Under the pieces are notes generated by a model. It worked only from the letters and a program-made list of their open reading frames with translations. It did not search any database and was not told the origin of the DNA. A stretch of 64,000 nucleotides of DNA. It comes from Adiantum capillus-veneris. Its lineage: Eukaryota > Streptophyta > Polypodiopsida > Polypodiales > Pteridaceae. Shown piece after piece: positions 45,001 to 55,289 of the stretch; within the stretch, counting starts at the first letter, position 1, and each line of letters begins with the position of its first letter. The translations under genes were made by a program, and so were the position numbers. The stretch spans positions 87,956,525 to 88,020,524 of the forward strand of contig CM043958.1 in NCBI GenBank assembly GCA_014529385.2, written 5' to 3'.

Positions 45001-47415
45001 GAAGCCTTTATACACAAAGTGAAGTACATGGCAAGGTTTATTCCATTGTCTTCTCAAATTCTTTATCCATTACAAGAAGTGGCAAAGCATGATCCATTGC
45101 AATGGGATGAAAACTGTGAAGAAGTGTTTCAAGAGGTGTTAGGGGGGTTGTCAGCTATGCAGGCTCCTGATTGGGAGCCAGTGTTTTATGTAAATCCATC
45201 AGTAGGGGAGGATGCCATTGGAGCCATGCTATTGCAAAAGGGGAAGGGCATCCATTATATGAGGCCAGTGTATTGTGCAAGCCGTGTGAAGCTGGTAGCA
45301 GAGAGAAAATTCTCGGAAGTAGAGCTAGTGATGGCCAGTGTAATATTTGCTTGTCGACGATTTCGTCATTACTTGCTACCACGCCCTTTTGTTTTCTTGA
45401 CGAGTTATGCCTTTTTGCCATAGTTAATTAATGGTACTAACATGTCAAATGTGGTGAAGAAATGGGTAATTGAGCTGCAAGAGTTTGAGTTCTCTTTTCT
45501 AGTGGAAGATAGTACAAGGGCTACCCTAGCTGATTTGTTGACCTACAAGGAGAATCCCCTTATTGTCAAGGAAGAGGTGGTGAGAAAGGTAGTTGAAGAA
45601 GTGCCACAGATCAGCAATGCACATGTGTTGTTCTTTGATGGTTCATACAGAAAGAGCCATGATGCAGCTTCAGGGGGTATAGCACTTTATGATCCAGAGG
45701 GGAAGCTAGTATGCAAGAGAGGGTTCAAATTGGATGCTCATAGTAACAATGAGGCTGAATATGCTACTCTGGAAGCCAGATTACACATTTGTTTGAAGCA
45801 TGGGGTTCGAAGGTTGAGCATAAAAGGTGATGCCTTGTTAGTGGTGAAGCAAGTGCTGGGTGTGTGGAAGAGCAAGAACACCTCATTGAAGGAAATGTGC
45901 TTCAGAATTAAAGGCCTGTTAAAAAAGCTCGAAGCATGGAGCATCAGACACATTGAACGTGCTCTAAATGGAGAGGCACATGAAGCAGCTCAAGGCATGA
46001 TTGGGGAGCTATTTGTGTTGAGGACCACTTTACCTCTTTATCATGGCCGGGAAAGTTTGGCTCAAGAAGAGGAGTTTTTGCTAACAGGAATCATTCCAAA
46101 GGAGATTCAGAAGTCTAAGAAGTATGGCTTTGTGCGTAGAGCATACATGTACAAATTGATTGGTGATGTCTTATACATGAAAGGGGCTGATCTCGTGTTG
46201 AGACGTGTACCTTGGCGGGAGGAGCTTTACAGAGTGTTGGAAGAGAATCATGAAGGCGCATGTGGTGGCCATTTTGCTCTAAAGATCACCTTGCATAAGA
46301 TTTTGCAAGAGGGGTATGTATCGCCTAGTTTGCACAAGGATGTTCACCATTGGTGTAGGTCTTGCAATAGGTGTCAAGCATTTGGGAAGAGAGTGTTGAA
46401 GCCAGAGCTACGAAAAACCATTATGGCGTTTGATGTGTTTGAAAAGTGGGGGATTGATGCAATAGGCCCGTTATCTATCACAAGCAGGGGCAAAAGCTAT
46501 ATCTTGACGGCAGTGGACTATCTCTCTAGATAGGCAGAGGCTATAGCAGTAAAACAGATCACTGCAAAGGATGTGGCAAAATTTGTGTATGATGAAATAT
46601 GTTGCAAGTTTGGGGTGCCATTAGAGCTACGTTCAGATAAGGGGCCAGGATTTAGAGCTAAACTGCTAGACTTCTTATGCACAAAGATGAAGATTAGGCA
46701 CTAGCATACCACTCCTTATTACCCGCAGTGTAATGGCTTAAATGAAAGATTCAATGGTGAGTTGGTACAAATTCTTTCTAAAGTGACAGAGCACCAAGGA
46801 AAGAATTGGGATTTGGAATTGCCTAGTGCATTATGGACTTACCGTACTTCGGTGAAGACAGGTAGAGGGTTTACTCCATTTCATTTGGTGTATGGAAAGG
46901 AAGCACTATTGCCTGTGGAGGTAGAGTTGCCTGCGGTCAAAATGTTAGAGAAGTTGCTTGGGCCGCCTAGTGATGCATTCAAAGAGAGGCTCTTGCAGTT
47001 ACAAGAGGTCCAGTTGGATAGGATGAGCGCATTGGAGCTTTATGGGCAGATGCAGGATAAGGCTTTGGCAAAGATAAATGAACAGGTCAAAAGTAAGGGT
47101 ATCAAGAAACATGACTTGGTTTTGCGCTACAACAGTAAGGTGGACAACACCTTCCAAAAGAAGTTTCAAATTAAGCGGGAAGGCCCTTTCAAGGTAGTGA
47201 AGTGTTTTCCAAATGGCACATATCAGCTGGCTAACCTGGATGGTGTTCTACATAAGTCAAGGGTAAATGGATTGCGTCTTAAATTGTATCATGCTAGATT
47301 GATGATGGTGGAGCAAGATGAGCTGTCTGTGGATCAAGCAGTGTTGGTGAGGGATGAGGAGACCTGTGATGCGGCGAGTCTCATATCTCTCTTTGCTGCT
47401 GCTGATCATGAATGA
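42028..47415 (+). CDS. Tat-like Ty3/gypsy gag-pol with second RNase H (four nonsense codons)
   Basis: One frame of 1796 codons, no frameshift, interrupted by TAG at 44887, 45421, 46531 and 46702. In order: gag (MAFSYPEFHGRSDEDVEDFL from 42085, WERMCKALAP); zinc knuckle CYNCGELGHISPQC; protease YVDGGAQICVITHS; RT with KWRICVDFKPLN, LPFGLSN and AFMDDFCVYS; gypsy RNase H (FYVNPSVGEDAIGAMLLQKG, SEVELVMASVIFACRRFRHY). Then comes an added RNase H (HVLFFDGSYRKSHDAASGG, NNEAEYATLEA, SIKGDALLVVKQV). Integrase follows with its HHCC zinc part (CRSCNRCQAF), KWGIDAIGP, RSDKGPGF and GLNERFNGEL. Two RNase H domains before integrase mark the Tat/Retand/Ogre lineage. In the added RNase H the last acidic residue reads NGEAHEAA. 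A few substitutions aside, it looks recently active. Confidence 0.93.
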
Positions 47416-47425
47416 TCTAGCAGGC

Positions 47426-47443
47426 TAGGGGATGGGCAAATTA
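47426..47443 (+). other. Polypurine tract region of the Tat-like element
   Basis: AGGGGATGGGCAAATTA directly before the 3' LTR. It is purine-rich but contains C and T, so it is a weak tract. Confidence 0.5.
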
Positions 47444-48579
47444 TGTCAGGAGTTTTTTGGAGCAAGGGATTGCGCATATGTACATATACATGCATGGTGC
47501 ATCAAATAAAGAATTGCCCATTTTTCAGAGCCAGGTGGTTACGTGGGACCCACATGTGTACAGATAGGACAGGGTGTACATACTGCATCGATTTTCACTA
47601 TTACCAGTACCACTGTGTTTTTTCTACAATAAGGAGGAGTTGGTAGCGCGTAAAACTTCTCGAGGAAGCTATCCGCGAGCCGACGACATGAGGTAAGCAG
47701 GTGCGTCAGATGGCATCTAGTGGCGTCAGGAGGGCGAACGAGGTCAATATTTGCACGCGGATGAGGACGGACACAACGTGGGTGTTTTCTTGTGAGAGTT
47801 ATGCAGAAAGGTCATCATTAGGACCACTTTTTGGGGCTACTTCACGTGGTTGCGAGACGCATTATTGAAAAGAAATGAGTGCCAGGTGTGCGGATGATGC
47901 AAAAAGGTGACAACTATGCACTGCGAGGTCAGTTTTTGGCCTGTTCGGGGTCCGTTTGAGGTCATCTAAAAGGCCAAGGGTGCCCAACTAAAAAATCTAA
48001 GTGTGGGAACTGAAAAAACAGAGAGAAGACCAGAAAAAACGTGGAGAAGAGAGGAGGAACAGCCGCAGGTGTGTTTTTGGGGTTTTTGAGGCCTGTTTTG
48101 GCCGTAAACTGCTCATCCGAGGTTGGATTTGAGCACTTTGACATTGTAGACTGGGGTTTTGGGCCGTTCCGGACACGATGGCGCTGTCCATTTTGCCAAA
48201 TTACTCACTCTTTTTCTGCTGTTTTGGCTGTGTAAGTTTCTCCTATGAGCGAAGCTTCTTCTCCAATTTGTGATTGTATCTGGTATATTTTACCCATTTT
48301 GTGTGAGCTATTTGCCCCTTGGTGTTGGCCCAAGCTCATTTGTATCTAATTATCAGAAGTTCTCCTCTTTTGAGCTGAGTTTTGTGTGTGTGTGTGTGTC
48401 TCTCTGGGTGGAGTCGGAAAGTGGATAGTCTCTCTCCTCTCGCTCCATCGGTGTGTTCCCTGTCTCGGTCAGGTGGATTGTGTAAGCCGAGTGGTGCCCC
48501 ATAGTGTGTGTGTGTATCTTTCCAAGAGTGTGTGTTGGGTCGTTATAGAGGCGTTCTGTGTGTTTCCATCCCGCTCACA
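47444..48579 (+). repeat. 3' LTR of Tat-like gypsy element (family A)
   Basis: 1136 bp, TGTCAGGAG...CGCTCACA, followed by the ACGT target duplication. Confidence 0.93.
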
Positions 48580-48960
48580 ACGTGTGCACGCTTTACACGT
48601 GAGAATTTGCGGCCTTAAAGACAAAGACAATGTGGACGAAGAGGTAAAAGAACTCATGGCCTTGATGGGGGTTCATCAGCCGACGCACACAAGAGCTTGG
48701 AGAATGGGCAAAAGAAAAGAAAAATGGAAGCAGTGGGGAAACCTCAAAAGAAAGAGCACTCATCCTCCGTTTTCTCTCCATGGAAGCGAAGAAGGTCTTT
48801 TGAAAGAAAAGGCCAACTCTTAAAGAGACGGGCATCTTTCTCGGGGATGATCTTACCCTCTCACAGATCGTTGCAGGAGGTAATGCCGAAGGTTAGTGTC
48901 ACGAGGACGTGGCAATTGTTAACTATGTCACGAGGACGTGGAAACTCCTAACCTTAGTTG
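48580..48960 (+). pseudogene. LINE ORF1-like protein, 3' half
   Basis: Continues in phase after the LTR with HALHVRICGLKDKDNVDEE, then VKELMALMGVHQPTHTRAWR, MGKRKEK, and in a shifted frame SMEAKKVFLKEK-like residues. The RICGLKDKDNVDEEV pattern and the FLSMEAKK pattern resemble the RRM-like part of LINE ORF1 (transposase-22-type) proteins. The frame is broken near 48730 and ends near 48960. 48961-49071 is unassigned. Confidence 0.55.
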
Positions 48961-49071
48961 TTGGTTTCTTTCCAATGATTCTTATTTTATTTTTGAGACC
49001 CTCTTTTTGAAGTTGCAAATGGTCAGACATTGTATGGCCAATGTGAACGATAGTTTCACCCGCAGACGGGA

Positions 49072-50313
49072 TGTAAGGTGCAGCGGAAGTGAATGTTGAG
49101 CTTTGCTCAAGATGAGTGCTCCGAACTGTGCTCAAGGGTTCCTTTTACTTACAGAAGGGAGAGCCTTCCATTCCTTTAGTGAGAGAGTGCAATGGACACA
49201 AACAAAGTGGTGAACACTATGAATGAAGGTGCATGAGACTGAGAGATAGAGAGAGAAGAATACGACACCAGAATGTTGTCAAACCCTCCTCCGAAGGCCC
49301 CACTCTCTATGGCGAGAGCGGTCTACTATTGATTGCACAAATCTCTACAATGCTTTGGACTTGCCGACGATGTCAACGACGATGAAGACAACGACGAGAC
49401 GGGTTGAAATCTGCAAATGCTAATGGCTGAAATCTGCAAATCTTTATCTGCTGAATTCTGACTCTATGTCGGTGGGCGATGTCGATGACGACGATGCGAC
49501 GATGACGCGCTGAAAATGCAGATGCTGAAATCTGCGTTTTCCGGGCTGAAACTGCAAACTTTGCGGGATCTGACCGTGCGGCGAGGATCTGCTGCGGAAA
49601 GGTGAGATCTGTGAGGTTCGGGACTTCTACTGCGATGTCTGACTGCTAAAAACTGAAAAACGCCGGTCCTTCTTGATGCCTTGTCGCAATGGAACTGCAA
49701 AACGCCAAGGGCTAATCTGCAACCAAAAACGCTAGGGCTAAAATCTGCTATCTGATGCAAACTCTTATGGATCTGCTGATGCAAACTGCTAATGCTAGGG
49801 CTGATCTGTGGTCTTGTTGCAAAACGCTAGGTCCTTGCTGTGGTCTTGCTATCGCCGGCTGATCTTCAATACAAAAACGCCAAGGGGATTGATCTTGCTG
49901 AAAAACGCTAGGCCTTGCTGGGGTCTGCTGGCTGAAAACGCTATGTCTCCTGCCAGGGGTTCCTGCTGAGAAGGTGCCTGCTGCCTCTTCTGCAAGAAAG
50001 TGCTAGCGCTAGGTTTCTTACATACAAGCTTGTGAAATTGCCCTACCCAGTTTCCAACAAAAGTCACTTAAAAATAATAAGTAAAAAATGTCAAAAATAG
50101 GGAAAATAGGTCTATGCACTATAAAAATGCTCTTGATGGGTTCTGATGGAAATCTGATGATCATGCTGTATGCAACCAGAGGATATGCATCTAATCTAAG
50201 TGTCTGGATATGCACAGTCTGCGAACAGACTCACAAAAGAGCCAGATCACTTTCTAATCTAACTGAACTGAACCCATGTCATGAAGTAGCTTGTCCACGT
50301 ACACATAGTGACA
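49072..50313 (-). repeat. 3' LTR of small LTR element (family B)
   Basis: 1242 bp. Minus-strand reading starts TGTCACTATGTGTACG at 50313 and ends CCTTACA at 49072. It matches the solo LTR 57994-59244 along its length and the partial LTR 51975-52780. It contains many short motifs of the kind AAAACGCTAGG, AAAACGCCAAGG and CTGAAATCTGC. Confidence 0.85.
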
Positions 50314-50326
50314 TCCCCTCCTTTTC
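50314..50326 (-). other. Polypurine tract of family B element
   Basis: The minus strand reads GAAAAGGAGGGGA directly before the 3' LTR, which fixes the element's orientation as minus. Confidence 0.8.
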
Positions 50327-51294
50327 AAAGTGAGGTACTGGTACCGAACTGTATGGCGTTGAGGGAGATAGCCAACAACGTCTGGAATCCTAGAAAGGAC
50401 TGTTCGCCAGCCCACTTTGATGCGTGGGTCATGCGATACTTGAACTTCATGAAGGTCTGCAACGCTTGTTCTTTGGGCTGCGCCGAAAGCGACAAAGTCA
50501 TCTGTGGCTTCTTCAATGCTTTAACTTCGTCTATAGTCATGCGTCTACCTTCTTCAAGAATCTCCGAGGATGAAAATTCCTGAAACCACTTCCAACACAA
50601 AAACTATTCTTTTGAAAAAAACTGTGCATGCAATGCAAATGAACAAAGAGACGGAGTGCCAAACCGTTCATCAAACACACGCAAACAATGGAATCGAAAC
50701 TTGTCTTTCTGATCTAAATGAATCAACTGTGGCAAATCACAATGGAAATGCCGATGCTTGATGCTCAATCCTTCTTGTGCTCTTTCTGATACCGAGTCAT
50801 CCCAAGGAAGAGACGTAGAATGTGAATTCATTGGGTGCAAACATTTCATTTTTTCACGAATAATCCGCATACATCTGTGCTCATTCATGAGTGAATCGTG
50901 CTCAACGTACAATATGGCATGCCTTTGGAAAGGGATCACATAAAGATGCTGACTAAAATACAGGAAACGATTACGAAACATTCGAACAATGCTGACTAAT
51001 CGTTCGGACACATAATACTTCCTGTGGGGGTTCTTTGGACCTAGGCTCAAAAGCCAAGATCGGTTCTTCGGGATCTATCGGATCTTCCTGTGAGGGTTCT
51101 GTGGACCTCGACTCAAAAGCCAAGATCGGTTCTTCGTGATTGATCGAATATGTAACGAGGTTAGCTTCGCTGGAAAAAGCATCAACTAAACCATCATCCT
51201 TGTGAACAATCACAGTTTCTTCCTGCAAATCATCATGCTCGTGAATAATCACATCTTGATCATGCAAATCATCATGCTCATCATCATCATGCAA
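50325..51294 (-). pseudogene. Family B internal frames after the gag-like ORF
   Basis: Three minus-strand frames. 51294-50971 is very acidic, with His-Asp repeats (HDDDEHDDLHDQDVIIHEHD) and a 60-bp tandem duplication coding EEPILAFE(S/P)RS twice (51021-51145). 51050-50604 and 50600-50325 (EEGRRMTIDEVKALKKPQ) have no family that I recognise. No RT, protease or integrase motif is visible anywhere in the element. Confidence 0.5.
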
Positions 51295-51306
51295 ATCATG
51301 TAATTC

Positions 51307-51801
51307 CTATGTGTCTTGCTTCGGAGAAGACAAGACTGAGAGAGTCTCCTTCTCTCGAATCTCTTTAAGTTGTGACTGCACATTAGAAAAAAGTCGAAAC
51401 AATGCGGCTTTCCTTTCGTTGTGCTCACGCTCTATGGTTGCCATTCTTTCTTTGTTTTCACAGGCTATGGTTGCCATGCTTTCTTCGTGTTCGCAGGCTA
51501 TTTCTGCTTTTCTTTCTTGGTGTTCGCGCTCCATTTCGGCTCTTCTTTCTTTGTGCTTGCGATCCATTTCTTCTTTTCTTTGTGCTCTTCTTTCTTCGCG
51601 TTCTAACTTCCTTGCTTCGCATTCTAACTTCCTATCCATCATCATCTTGTCAAAAACCTCTATAGGAGTTAGTGCAATCCTTGGCGTAGATGGAGAAGGG
51701 GGAGGGTCGGAAAAACCTCCTGGTCGAAAAAATTCTTCTTCTCCACTTCTATGCCCATCACCTTCATGCGAAGTATCCATTCCGCTTCGAGTGATGACCA
51801 T
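51307..51801 (-). CDS. Family B coiled-coil gag-like ORF
   Basis: An ATG at 51801 gives MVITRSGMDTSHEGDGHRSG; the M-V-x-T-R-S-G start is common in plant LTR-retrotransposon gag proteins. After a Pro-rich stretch (SDPPPSPSTPRIALTPIEVF) comes a long Lys/Glu/Arg helix built from near repeats (REERRAQRKEEMDRKHKERR, MEREHQERKAEIACEHEE, IACENKERMATIEREHNERK), ending FRLFSNVQSQLKEIREKE. 165 residues, one intact frame to the stop at 51307. The open frame extends upstream to 52065 through LTR-derived sequence; I prefer the internal start. It could help a non-autonomous element to be packaged; that is inference. Confidence 0.55.
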   Translation of the reverse strand: MVITRSGMDTSHEGDGHRSGEEEFFRPGGFSDPPPSPSTPRIALTPIEVFDKMMMDRKLECEARKLEREERRAQRKEEMDRKHKERRAEMEREHQERKAEIACEHEESMATIACENKERMATIEREHNERKAALFRLFSNVQSQLKEIREKETLSVLSSPKQDT

Positions 51802-51974
51802 CCACTGAAGTCGTGGGTTCTTAAGTTCACAAGGAACTTGGCTTCTTGTGGGTGTTGGGTTCTTGAGGTTCTTGAGGGTTGAGGTTTTTGGGGGTCTTGA
51901 GGTTCTTGAGGTCTTGGGGGTCTTGAGGTTCTTGCGGTTCTTCTTTCCCTTGCAATCTGTGTTGGAGAAGGATC

Positions 51975-52780
51975 GCTGAAATCTGCGTTTTCTGGGCTGA
52001 AACTGCAAACTTTGCGGGATCTGACCGTGCGGCGAGGATCTGCTACGGAAAGGTGAGATCTGCAAGGTTCGGGACTTCTACTGTGATGTCTGACTGCTGA
52101 AAACTGAAAACACTGGTGCTTCTTGATGCCTCGTCGCGATGGAACTGCAAAACGCCAAGGGCTGATCTGCAACCAAAAACGCTAGGGTTGAATTTTGCTA
52201 CCTGATGCAATCTGCTGATGCAAATTGCTAACGCTAGGGCTGATCTGTGATCTTGTTGCAAAACGCTAGGTCCTTGCTGTGGTCTTGTTGTCGCCGGCTG
52301 ATCTTCAATGTAAAACGCCAAGGGGTTGATCTTGCTGAAAATCGCTAGGCCTTGCTGGGGTCTGCTGGCTGAAAACGCTATGTCTCCTGTCGGGGGTTCA
52401 TGCTGAGAAGGTGTTGTTGAACCTTGGTTCCTGCTGCCTCTTCTACCAGAAAGTACTAGCGCTAGGTTTCTTATATACAAGCTTGTGAAAATTGCCCTAC
52501 TCAGTTTCCAACTAAAGTCACTTAAAAATAATAAGTAAAAAATGTCAAAAATAGGGAAATTAGGTCTATGCACTGTAAAAATGCTGCTCATAGGTTTTGA
52601 TGGAAATCTAATGATCATGTTGTGTGCAACCAGAGGATATGCATCTAATGTAAGTGTCTGGACATGCACGGTCTGCGAACACTCACAAAAGTGCCAGATC
52701 ACTTCCTAATCTAACTGAACCGAAACCATGTGATGAAGTAGCTTGTCCACGTACACATAGGGTTAGTTGTGCACGTGACA
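51975..52780 (-). repeat. Partial 5' LTR of family B element
   Basis: 806 bp matching 49524-50313. The part equivalent to 49072-49523 (the 3' end of the LTR on the minus strand) and any PBS are missing. Ends at 52780 (GTGACA on the plus strand), followed by CGGGA, which equals the five bases at 49067-49071, so the outer borders are original. A run of TTGAGGTTC-like short repeats (51850-51950) lies between it and the gag-like ORF. Confidence 0.82.
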
Positions 52781-52785
52781 CGGGA

Positions 52786-53166
52786 AGTGGGTCGGCACGG
52801 GAATTCGTATAGTAAGAGGATGTCTAGGCTCAGTTCAAGATCATGTAGGTACCTCCGTTGCACTTAGCAAGTTGGTGGCTACTAGGAAGTGAACTCGATA
52901 AAGGCATAAAGCCAAGGTGGGGTCACCAAAGGAAAGTACCCTACAGTTGGGCCACATTGCATTTTTGGATGCGGTCCCAATGGGGATATGGTTAGAAGAC
53001 CAGTGGGAGCCCAACGGAAGCATCTCGTAAAATTAGGGAAGTGCTATTTTGGGCCATGACATGTGTTCACGTCATTACCTCCGGAATGACAAGGGGAACA
53101 TTTTGGAACTCTGCCGCAAAGTCAACTAAGCAACCAGTCGGGAGATTTTTAGGCGGCAACCCCGAA
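52786..53166. other. Unassigned sequence between family B element and solo LTR
   Basis: About 380 bp that presumably continues the sequence left of 49072. No gene seen. Confidence 0.5.
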
Positions 53167-53170
53167 ACGG

Positions 53171-54306
53171 TGTGAGCGGGATGGAAACACACAGAATGCC
53201 TCTATAATGACCCGACACACACTCTTGGGAAGATACACATACACACTATGGGGCACCACTCGACTTACACAATCCACCTGGCCGAGACAAGGAACACACC
53301 GATGGAGTGAGAGGACAGAGATTACCCATTTACCCACTCCACACAAAGAGACACTCACACACACACACCTAAAAAAACTCAGCTCAAAAGAGGAGAACTT
53401 CTGATATTTAGATACAAATGAGCTTGGGCCAACACCAAGGGGGCAAACAGCTCACACAGTATGGGTAAAATAAGCCAGATACAATCACAAACTGGAGCAG
53501 AAGCTTCGCTCGTAGGAGAAACTTACACAGCCAAAACAGCAGAAAAACAGTGAGGAATTTGGCAAAATGGACAGCGCCATCGCGTCCGGAACGGCCCAAA
53601 ACCCCAGTCTACAATGTCAAAGTGCTCAAATCCGACCTCAGTTGAGCAGTTTACGGCCAAAACAGGCTCCAAAAACCCCAAAAACACAGTTGCGGCTGTT
53701 CCTCCTCTCTTCTCCACGTTTTTTCTGGTCTTCTCTCTGTTTTTTCAGTTCCCACACTTAGCTTTTTTACTTGGGCACCCTTGGCCTTTTAGATGACCTC
53801 AAACGGACCCCGAACAGGCCAAAAACTGACCTCGCAGTACATAGTTGTCACCTTTTTGCATCCATACGCACACCTGGCACTCGACTTTTTTCAATAATGC
53901 ATCCCGCCACCACGTGAAGTGGCCCCAAAATATGGTCCTCATGATGCATAATTATCACAAGAAAACATCCACGTTGTGCCCGTACTTCTCCACGTGCAAG
54001 TATTGACCCCATTCGACCTCTTGACGCCACTAGATGCCATCTGACGCATCTGCTTACCTCATGTCGTCGGCCCGCCGATAGCTTCCTTGAGAAGTTTTAC
54101 GTGCTACCAACTCCTCATTATTGTAGAAAAAACAAACTGGTACTAGTGATAGTGAAAATCGATGCACTATGTACACCGTGCCCTATCTGTACACTTGTGG
54201 ACCCCACATAACCACCTGGCTTTGGAAAATGGGAAATCCTTTATTCGATGCACCATGCATGTGTATGTACATATGCAAAATCCATTGCTCCAAAAAACTC
54301 CTGACA
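53171..54306 (-). repeat. Solo LTR of the Tat-like family A
   Basis: 1136 bp. On the minus strand it starts TGTCAGGAGTTTTTTGGAGC at 54306 and ends CATCCCGCTCACA at 53171. ACGG flanks it on both sides (53167-53170 and 54307-54310). It is more diverged from 39908-41032 and 47444-48579 than those two are from each other. No internal sequence remains, as after LTR-LTR recombination. Confidence 0.92.
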
Positions 54307-54310
54307 ACGG

Positions 54311-55289
54311 GAAAATGCTTGTAATCCGCCAAGTGGCACAAAATGGTTGACTTTCCTCTTGCAGAAAATTGGGCGCTGATTTTTGTAGCTCAGAGGCCTC
54401 ATTGCAAGCTCCTGTCTCACAGGTTAAGAGCTATGGAGTGCTTGCTTTCCTCTCTATGTATCGTGTGGTGCTAGGAGTGATGACCTGCACACTACACACT
54501 GCTCTCTCTCCCTTGCGTGCAGTTATGTGATGCCCCACAAGAGGACTCTTCATTTGACTAATGTACAGTTGTGTGGTTTCATGCTTTTGTGCCGAGGCAA
54601 GAGCCTCCTTGAGCAAGAACAAGAGTAGCTAGTTGCTACTCCAAAGCAAGCATCGGTGAGGGTCATAACCTCACCAAACAGGTGCGTTTTTAGCGCTATT
54701 TTTGGATTGTTTTACAGCCGCAATGGCGCCAAAAGCATTGGGAACCGTGCCCCACTGTTAGGCGACAGTTCGGGGGCTGTTTAGGACTGAAAACAAATGA
54801 AAAACTAGTATATATAGCGTATTGTTTTTTGGCAGGAATCAGAGGGTTTATGCCACTAGAAGCGAGTTCCAGCAGGGGAATTTGTTTCGAGCAAGTTTTG
54901 GGGCTGTTATGCTGCCAAAATTTTACCAGAACAGGTGGTATCTAGCGGGATATAGTTAAAGGACTCCCAAGACTCTTCTTTGCAATTTACCCTCCTAAAG
55001 AACGAAAGGTGCGCCAATTTTGGGACCTATAGGTTGTCGGCGTACGATCGGAGCATTTTAGCTTCCGAGCCGTGTGTGTGCTCAAGTGTTAATTCCCATC
55101 GCAGGTTACCTTTCTAAAGTGCTCTTTGTGTGTGTCTAAAGTAAAGAATTTTGGGTGAAAGCCAAAGACTACCGCCCCACGGGCCGGTTTCAAGGTTCCA
55201 TTGACGGGATATCAATCACATTTTCCTCAAGAAGTGAGCCTTGGTTGGTTTGGGTAAAGACACAGAGTACAGAGACGTGGGATTACACT
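54311..55289 (+). repeat. Probable 5' LTR and leader of gypsy element 2
   Basis: Lies directly upstream of the gag start. It holds a TATA box (TATATATAG at 54809-54817) and no long frames. The exact LTR start and PBS were not recognised, and the 3' LTR is not in the window for comparison. Confidence 0.45.

Noticed and set aside
51311-51808. 165-residue plus-strand frame rich in Phe/Ser/Cys
   Set aside because: It is the exact antisense of the coiled-coil gag-like ORF on the minus strand, which has the sensible composition.
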